Assembly (NCBI GenBank): GCA_002436505.1
Contig: DJML01000070.1
Location: 17,498 to 26,553, forward strand
Direction of reading: 5' to 3'
Length of the DNA: 9,056 bases
Origin: Bacteroidetes bacterium UBA6491
Lineage (GTDB): Bacteria > Bacteroidota > Bacteroidia > NS11-12g > UBA9320
In this document: in pieces, positions 5,779-9,056 of the stretch
Numbering within the stretch: position 1 is the first letter of the stretch
Layout of the letters: the number at the start of each line of letters is the position of its first letter
Notes under the pieces: model-generated
Database searches by the model: none
What the model saw: the letters and a program-made list of their open reading frames with translations, nothing else
What the model was told of the DNA's origin: nothing
Translations under genes and position numbers: made by a program

Positions 5779-7125
5779 ATGCCGGCACGGGACCAAAAAT
5801 ACAGGATCAAACGTCTGATAGAACTCGGGGCACCGGTAGTTGCAGGACAGCTCGGAATTATTGTAATGGGGCTGATTGATAACCTGATGATCGGAAAGGT
5901 TGGGCACGTTCAACTCGCTGCTTCTTTCCTTGCCAATCAGATATTTTTCCTTGCAGCTGTTTTTGGAATTGGCCTTTTGACTGCAGTTACCGCTGTAACT
6001 TCGGTCGCATTAGGAGAAAGGAAAAACAGTGACATTAAATGGATCGCAAAGGACAGCACAAAAGTGACCATGGTGGTGAGTGTGATAACGATCCTTGCCA
6101 TTCTGCTGGTCAACAATAATTTCCACATCCTTCAGCAAAAACCGGAAACTGTAGCAGAGGCTCGATCATTCCTTACCATCATATCTTTCTCCGCATTGCC
6201 AATGTTTGTTTATTACAGTTATAAGTCAGTTGCTGATTCTCACAACCTTACCATAGCAACGATGTTTGTTACAATTGGCGCTCTTCTGATCAATGTTTTC
6301 CTTAACTGGTTGCTGATATTCGGAAACTGGGGATTTCCCAGACTAGAACTTAATGGAGCAGGTTATGCTACCCTGATCAGCAGAATACTAATGGGCCTTG
6401 CTATGATCTGGTTTGTTCACCGTTCTGCAAAAATAGACTTTCGAATTATCCAGTTATTCACTCAAAGAGTAAAAGAAGCGCCGCGTTATACAAAAGAGAT
6501 CATCAGGGTCGGCACACCTTCCGGCTTGCAGTTCCTCTATGAAATATCTGCATTTGCGTTAGCAGGTATTATGGCCGGAACGATCGGAACCAGGGAAATG
6601 GCTGCCCACAGCATTGCCATCGGGCTGGCAGCTTTTACGTACATGTTCGCCAGTGGAATGGCCACCGCCAGTACCATAAAAGTTGGAGAGGCGCTTGGCA
6701 GAAAAAACAAAGATGACCTCTGGTCATACGGAATTTTAAGTGTAAAAATGACCTCTGTTTTCATGGCTATTTTTGCAGTCATTTTTTACTTTTTCCGGCA
6801 TCAGCTGGCCGGATATTTTACAACCGATACTGAGGTTATCCACATGGCATCAGACCTCCTGATCTTTGCTGCATTTTTTCAGTTATTTGACGGTGTGCAA
6901 GCTGTCAGTCTTGGAAATCTGCGCGGCCTGAAAGACACAAAAGTGCCTTCAAACGTGGCACTTATCGCCTATTGGGTTTTGGGATTGCCTTTGAGCTATA
7001 TCTTAGGAATCAGAATGTCATATGGCATGTACGGTATATGGTCAGGGCTCACTTTGGGACTGGGGTTCACGGCCATAGTATTATCTTTACGCTTTAAAAA
7101 ACTTTGTAAAACTGCTTTAGAATGA
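5779..7125 (+). CDS. MATE family multidrug/cation efflux transporter, NorM-type
   Basis: This 448-residue inner-membrane protein has about twelve hydrophobic helices in two homologous MatE halves (roughly residues 14-180 and 243-410). NorM-type transporters export cationic drugs or metabolites in exchange for Na+ or H+. Three acidic residues important in Vibrio cholerae NorM have counterparts: D34 in LIDNLMIG, E255 in FLYEISAF and D371 in LFDGVQ, together with the helix-10/11 signature GNLRGLKDTKVP (379-390) and YWVLGLPLSY. Length and start (ATG after an AAGGA at 5772-5776) are normal for the family. A near-consensus -7 element TTAATTTG at 5755-5762 lacks a clear -33. The stop overlaps the ATG of the next gene as ATGA, so the two are probably translated together. 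The substrate cannot be read from sequence. Confidence 0.93.
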   Translation: MPARDQKYRIKRLIELGAPVVAGQLGIIVMGLIDNLMIGKVGHVQLAASFLANQIFFLAAVFGIGLLTAVTAVTSVALGERKNSDIKWIAKDSTKVTMVVSVITILAILLVNNNFHILQQKPETVAEARSFLTIISFSALPMFVYYSYKSVADSHNLTIATMFVTIGALLINVFLNWLLIFGNWGFPRLELNGAGYATLISRILMGLAMIWFVHRSAKIDFRIIQLFTQRVKEAPRYTKEIIRVGTPSGLQFLYEISAFALAGIMAGTIGTREMAAHSIAIGLAAFTYMFASGMATASTIKVGEALGRKNKDDLWSYGILSVKMTSVFMAIFAVIFYFFRHQLAGYFTTDTEVIHMASDLLIFAAFFQLFDGVQAVSLGNLRGLKDTKVPSNVALIAYWVLGLPLSYILGIRMSYGMYGIWSGLTLGLGFTAIVLSLRFKKLCKTALE

Positions 7126-7871
7126 AACGAATAACTATACTGGTTGCAATTTTTGCATTTGCCTCCATTAAGGCTTTTAGTCAGAACGGAGTGGACATTG
7201 TGATCTCTCCCAATATCACTTTCAATAAATTGAACCATGGAAGCGAAATTTACTCGAATGCGGCTTTCGACTCGATCGTAGGCCTGCATAAAACAAGATA
7301 TTCCCTTGGCTTTGAATTATCTTTTGTCCACAACATCAACAGGGACATGCTTTTTCAGGCAGGTTTGAGATACAACAACACTGGTTTCTCTAAAGTGGTA
7401 AAGGATCTGCAGTTCCACGACTCCATTCACCCTGAAATAGGAAGGATTGAAGACCTGTCAACGGCTGCGTCAAAGGATGCAACCCTCAATTACAACATAA
7501 GTTATCTGGAGTTGCCGCTCAGACTAAGCTACCGTATCTCCCAGGAATCAAAATTATTTAAATACGGCATTTATTTAAGTGGCGGCGTTATAATGCAATA
7601 CCGTATTACTGATTTTGTTAACATTAATCTTACCGGTTTTTCAATTGATAACGAAACTCACTTCAAAGGCAAGAAAAGCCATATCAGGTTCAATAATTTC
7701 AACGCCGGACCGGTGATTGGAGTTCGCGGAAAATACAGGATTTCAAAAGACCTGTGGGTAATGGCAAAACCGGAGTTCTATTTCCCGATTGGTGATGTAT
7801 CTGATGACAGGCTTAGGTACAGATTGTTCCAGTTTTCAGGAAATGTTGGAATAAATTATACGATTGATTGA
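7122..7871 (+). CDS. PorT-like outer membrane beta-barrel protein
   Basis: This is a 249-residue exported protein. Residues 1-21 form a signal peptide ending KAFSQ, typical of Bacteroidota signal peptidase I sites. The mature part has alternating polar and aromatic strands with glycines typical of an eight-stranded outer-membrane barrel, including the motif YLELPLRLSYR (128-138) seen in the PorT/OMP_b-brl_2 group, LSGGVIMQYRITD (152-164), NFNAGPVIGVRGKYRI (192-207) and a final strand FSGNVGINYTI. Function is unknown; members of this group are often annotated only as outer membrane beta-barrel or porin family protein. The 4 bp ATGA overlap with the exporter gene implies coupled translation and shared regulation. 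The stop lies 15 bp from the stop of the convergent adhesin-like gene, with no hairpin between them. Confidence 0.82.
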   Translation: MKRITILVAIFAFASIKAFSQNGVDIVISPNITFNKLNHGSEIYSNAAFDSIVGLHKTRYSLGFELSFVHNINRDMLFQAGLRYNNTGFSKVVKDLQFHDSIHPEIGRIEDLSTAASKDATLNYNISYLELPLRLSYRISQESKLFKYGIYLSGGVIMQYRITDFVNINLTGFSIDNETHFKGKKSHIRFNNFNAGPVIGVRGKYRISKDLWVMAKPEFYFPIGDVSDDRLRYRLFQFSGNVGINYTID

Positions 7872-7886
7872 TCTCAAGGGCAAAAG

Positions 7887-9056
7887 TTAGCGCATGAGGT
7901 GGACCTGACCAGAAATGGATTTAAAGGATTCCGCTCCTTCTTCGATGATCTCATATTGGATAACGTAGAAATAGGTTCCGATCGGTAAAAGCGTCCCTTC
8001 GTATGTACCATCCCAGCCTTCTTCTATTTTATCTGTTTCATAAAGGATCTCTCCCCAACGATCGAAGATCATCATCTTTTTAAATTCAAAATAACCCAGC
8101 GGTGCGAAAACATCGTTGAGGTGATCACCATTAGGTGAGAATGCATTTGGAACAAAAACCTCGCAGGCAAATGGAAGAATATTTATCAACTTACCGTCCG
8201 TATGCGTTCCGCAGGCGTTACTGACCGTAAGTTCGTAGTATCCTGATTCCGTCACTACACGCGTTCTGTTCGTGTTTCCATCATTCCACAGGTAAGTTGC
8301 ATTATCTGCAGAAGCTGAAAGTTGCAATGTCAATCCGCCGCAAAGAGTTGTATCGGGACCAAATTCGAAACTTGGAGGAAATATCTGTTTAATATCAACG
8401 CTGTCCCTGAATTTACATTTGCCGTCATTCGCTTCGGCCCAAAGAAGTCCGGGTTTGTTAACGGTATTTGTCTGTGTGTTCTTTCCGTCACTCCAAACGT
8501 ATCCGATGCCGGGTATACCAATATCGAATAACAGCGAAGACCCATTGCAAAATTCAGCATCAGGACCGAGATCAAAGACCGGTATATCATAAACTGTCGT
8601 AGAGACGACAGCGGTATCCCTGCAAGAACCAAGGGTAACGATGTAACTGACATCAAATGTTCCGGGCTGCACCGGGTTAAATGTGGAGTCCACACGATTT
8701 ACGTTCGTTCCTTCAAACACTCCCCCTGAAATGTTAGGGACCAGCAGGGAAACAGGTTCGCCAAGACAATAATCCGGCTTCAAACCCGAGAAAAAGTTAT
8801 CAACTATTGTAATGACCTCGACCGTATCAGTATATGTGGAATTACAGCCATCTATATCCGTCACAAGAAGGTCTATGGCAAACCGGCCTGTCTTTCCGTA
8901 GGTATGTTGAGCAGGATTTGTTGAACCTGTGTTGTTATCCCCAAATGACCATTGAGTTAATACCACATTATCCCCTGTATGTGAAAATGTATAGTTGTCC
9001 TGACCAAGGCACAGAATGGAGTCACTTATCGTAACATCCCCAGGTTTCAGAGGCGG
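7887..9056 (-). CDS. PKD/Ig-like surface protein with T9SS type B (CHU_C) sorting domain, C-terminal part
   Basis: The frame stays open to the right edge, so 389 C-terminal residues are visible and the N terminus is missing; the GTG at 8966 is inside a PKD repeat and is not the start. Visible residues 8-82 form a PKD module (WSFGDNNTGSTNPAQHTYG). An Ig-like segment follows at about 84-157, then two related modules beginning FDLGPDAEFC (161) and FEFGPDTTLC (230), each with a W-x-DG core (VWSDG, LWNDG). The end (about 298-389) is the gliding-motility-associated C-terminal domain: VFVPNAFSPNGDHLNDVF, then FDRWGE, GWDGTYEG and GTYFYV, with a final LMR. By family knowledge this domain directs export by the type IX secretion system and attachment at the cell surface. 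The role is probably adhesion or surface interaction; no enzymatic domain is visible. No secretion-system genes lie in the window. Confidence 0.92.
   Translation of the reverse strand, partial: PPLKPGDVTISDSILCLGQDNYTFSHTGDNVVLTQWSFGDNNTGSTNPAQHTYGKTGRFAIDLLVTDIDGCNSTYTDTVEVITIVDNFFSGLKPDYCLGEPVSLLVPNISGGVFEGTNVNRVDSTFNPVQPGTFDVSYIVTLGSCRDTAVVSTTVYDIPVFDLGPDAEFCNGSSLLFDIGIPGIGYVWSDGKNTQTNTVNKPGLLWAEANDGKCKFRDSVDIKQIFPPSFEFGPDTTLCGGLTLQLSASADNATYLWNDGNTNRTRVVTESGYYELTVSNACGTHTDGKLINILPFACEVFVPNAFSPNGDHLNDVFAPLGYFEFKKMMIFDRWGEILYETDKIEEGWDGTYEGTLLPIGTYFYVIQYEIIEEGAESFKSISGQVHLMR

Noticed and set aside
6996..7289. Minus-strand open frame across the exporter/barrel junction
   Set aside because: It is a shadow of two well-supported plus-strand genes and has no family features.
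8330..8695. Overlapping minus-strand frame of 121 codons inside the adhesin-like gene
   Set aside because: The main frame has clear PKD and CHU_C motifs throughout; the alternative frame resembles nothing.
1..9056. CRISPR array, insertion sequence, integrase or phage defence system
   Set aside because: No regularly spaced repeats, transposase or nuclease-defence genes, or terminal inverted repeats were found. The sirtuin is a compact stand-alone CobB-type deacylase and not a defence SIR2 fusion.

Overview
The window reads as a chromosomal segment of a Bacteroidota bacterium (Cytophagales- or Flavobacteriales-like; the exact family cannot be fixed from sequence alone). Support for this comes from four things: a gliding-motility/T9SS type B C-terminal sorting domain, a PorT-like outer-membrane barrel, a TPR-fronted hybrid histidine kinase of the type common in this phylum, and a perfect TAnnTTTG promoter core, which is the -7 element of the Bacteroidota primary sigma factor. 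Shine-Dalgarno sequences are weak or absent, as is usual there.

Layout. Positions 2-469 (+) hold the C-terminal 155 residues of UvrC (nucleotide excision repair). This overlaps by 11 bp the start of a PabB-type chorismate-utilising enzyme at 459-1784 (+). That gene runs tail to tail, with a 12 bp overlap, into a large minus-strand gene (1773-4403) for a membrane hybrid sensor kinase: signal peptide, TPR-type periplasmic region, one membrane segment, HisKA, HATPase and receiver. A gene-free stretch of about 600 bp follows (4404-5004). Next comes a minus-strand class III-like sirtuin (5005-5688), which diverges across 90 bp from a NorM-type MATE exporter (5779-7125, +). The exporter is coupled by a 4 bp ATGA overlap to a secreted outer-membrane beta-barrel protein (7122-7871, +). 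The right end is the C-terminal part of a large surface adhesin-like protein with PKD/Ig-like modules and a CHU_C sorting domain (7887-9056, -; its N terminus lies beyond the window).

The protein genes are ordinary housekeeping or accessory genes for this phylum. The most interesting item is in the gene-free stretch. A complete-looking transcription unit on the plus strand has a textbook Bacteroidota promoter at 4760-4788, about 215 nt of transcript with no convincing ORF, and a perfect 8 bp GNRA-loop terminator plus U-tract at 4980-5011. The transcript contains two GNRA tetraloop hairpins, a repeated 11-mer and a long-range pairing that brackets a large internal bubble, somewhat like 6S RNA. 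I could not assign it to a known RNA family, so I treat it as a candidate structured small RNA.
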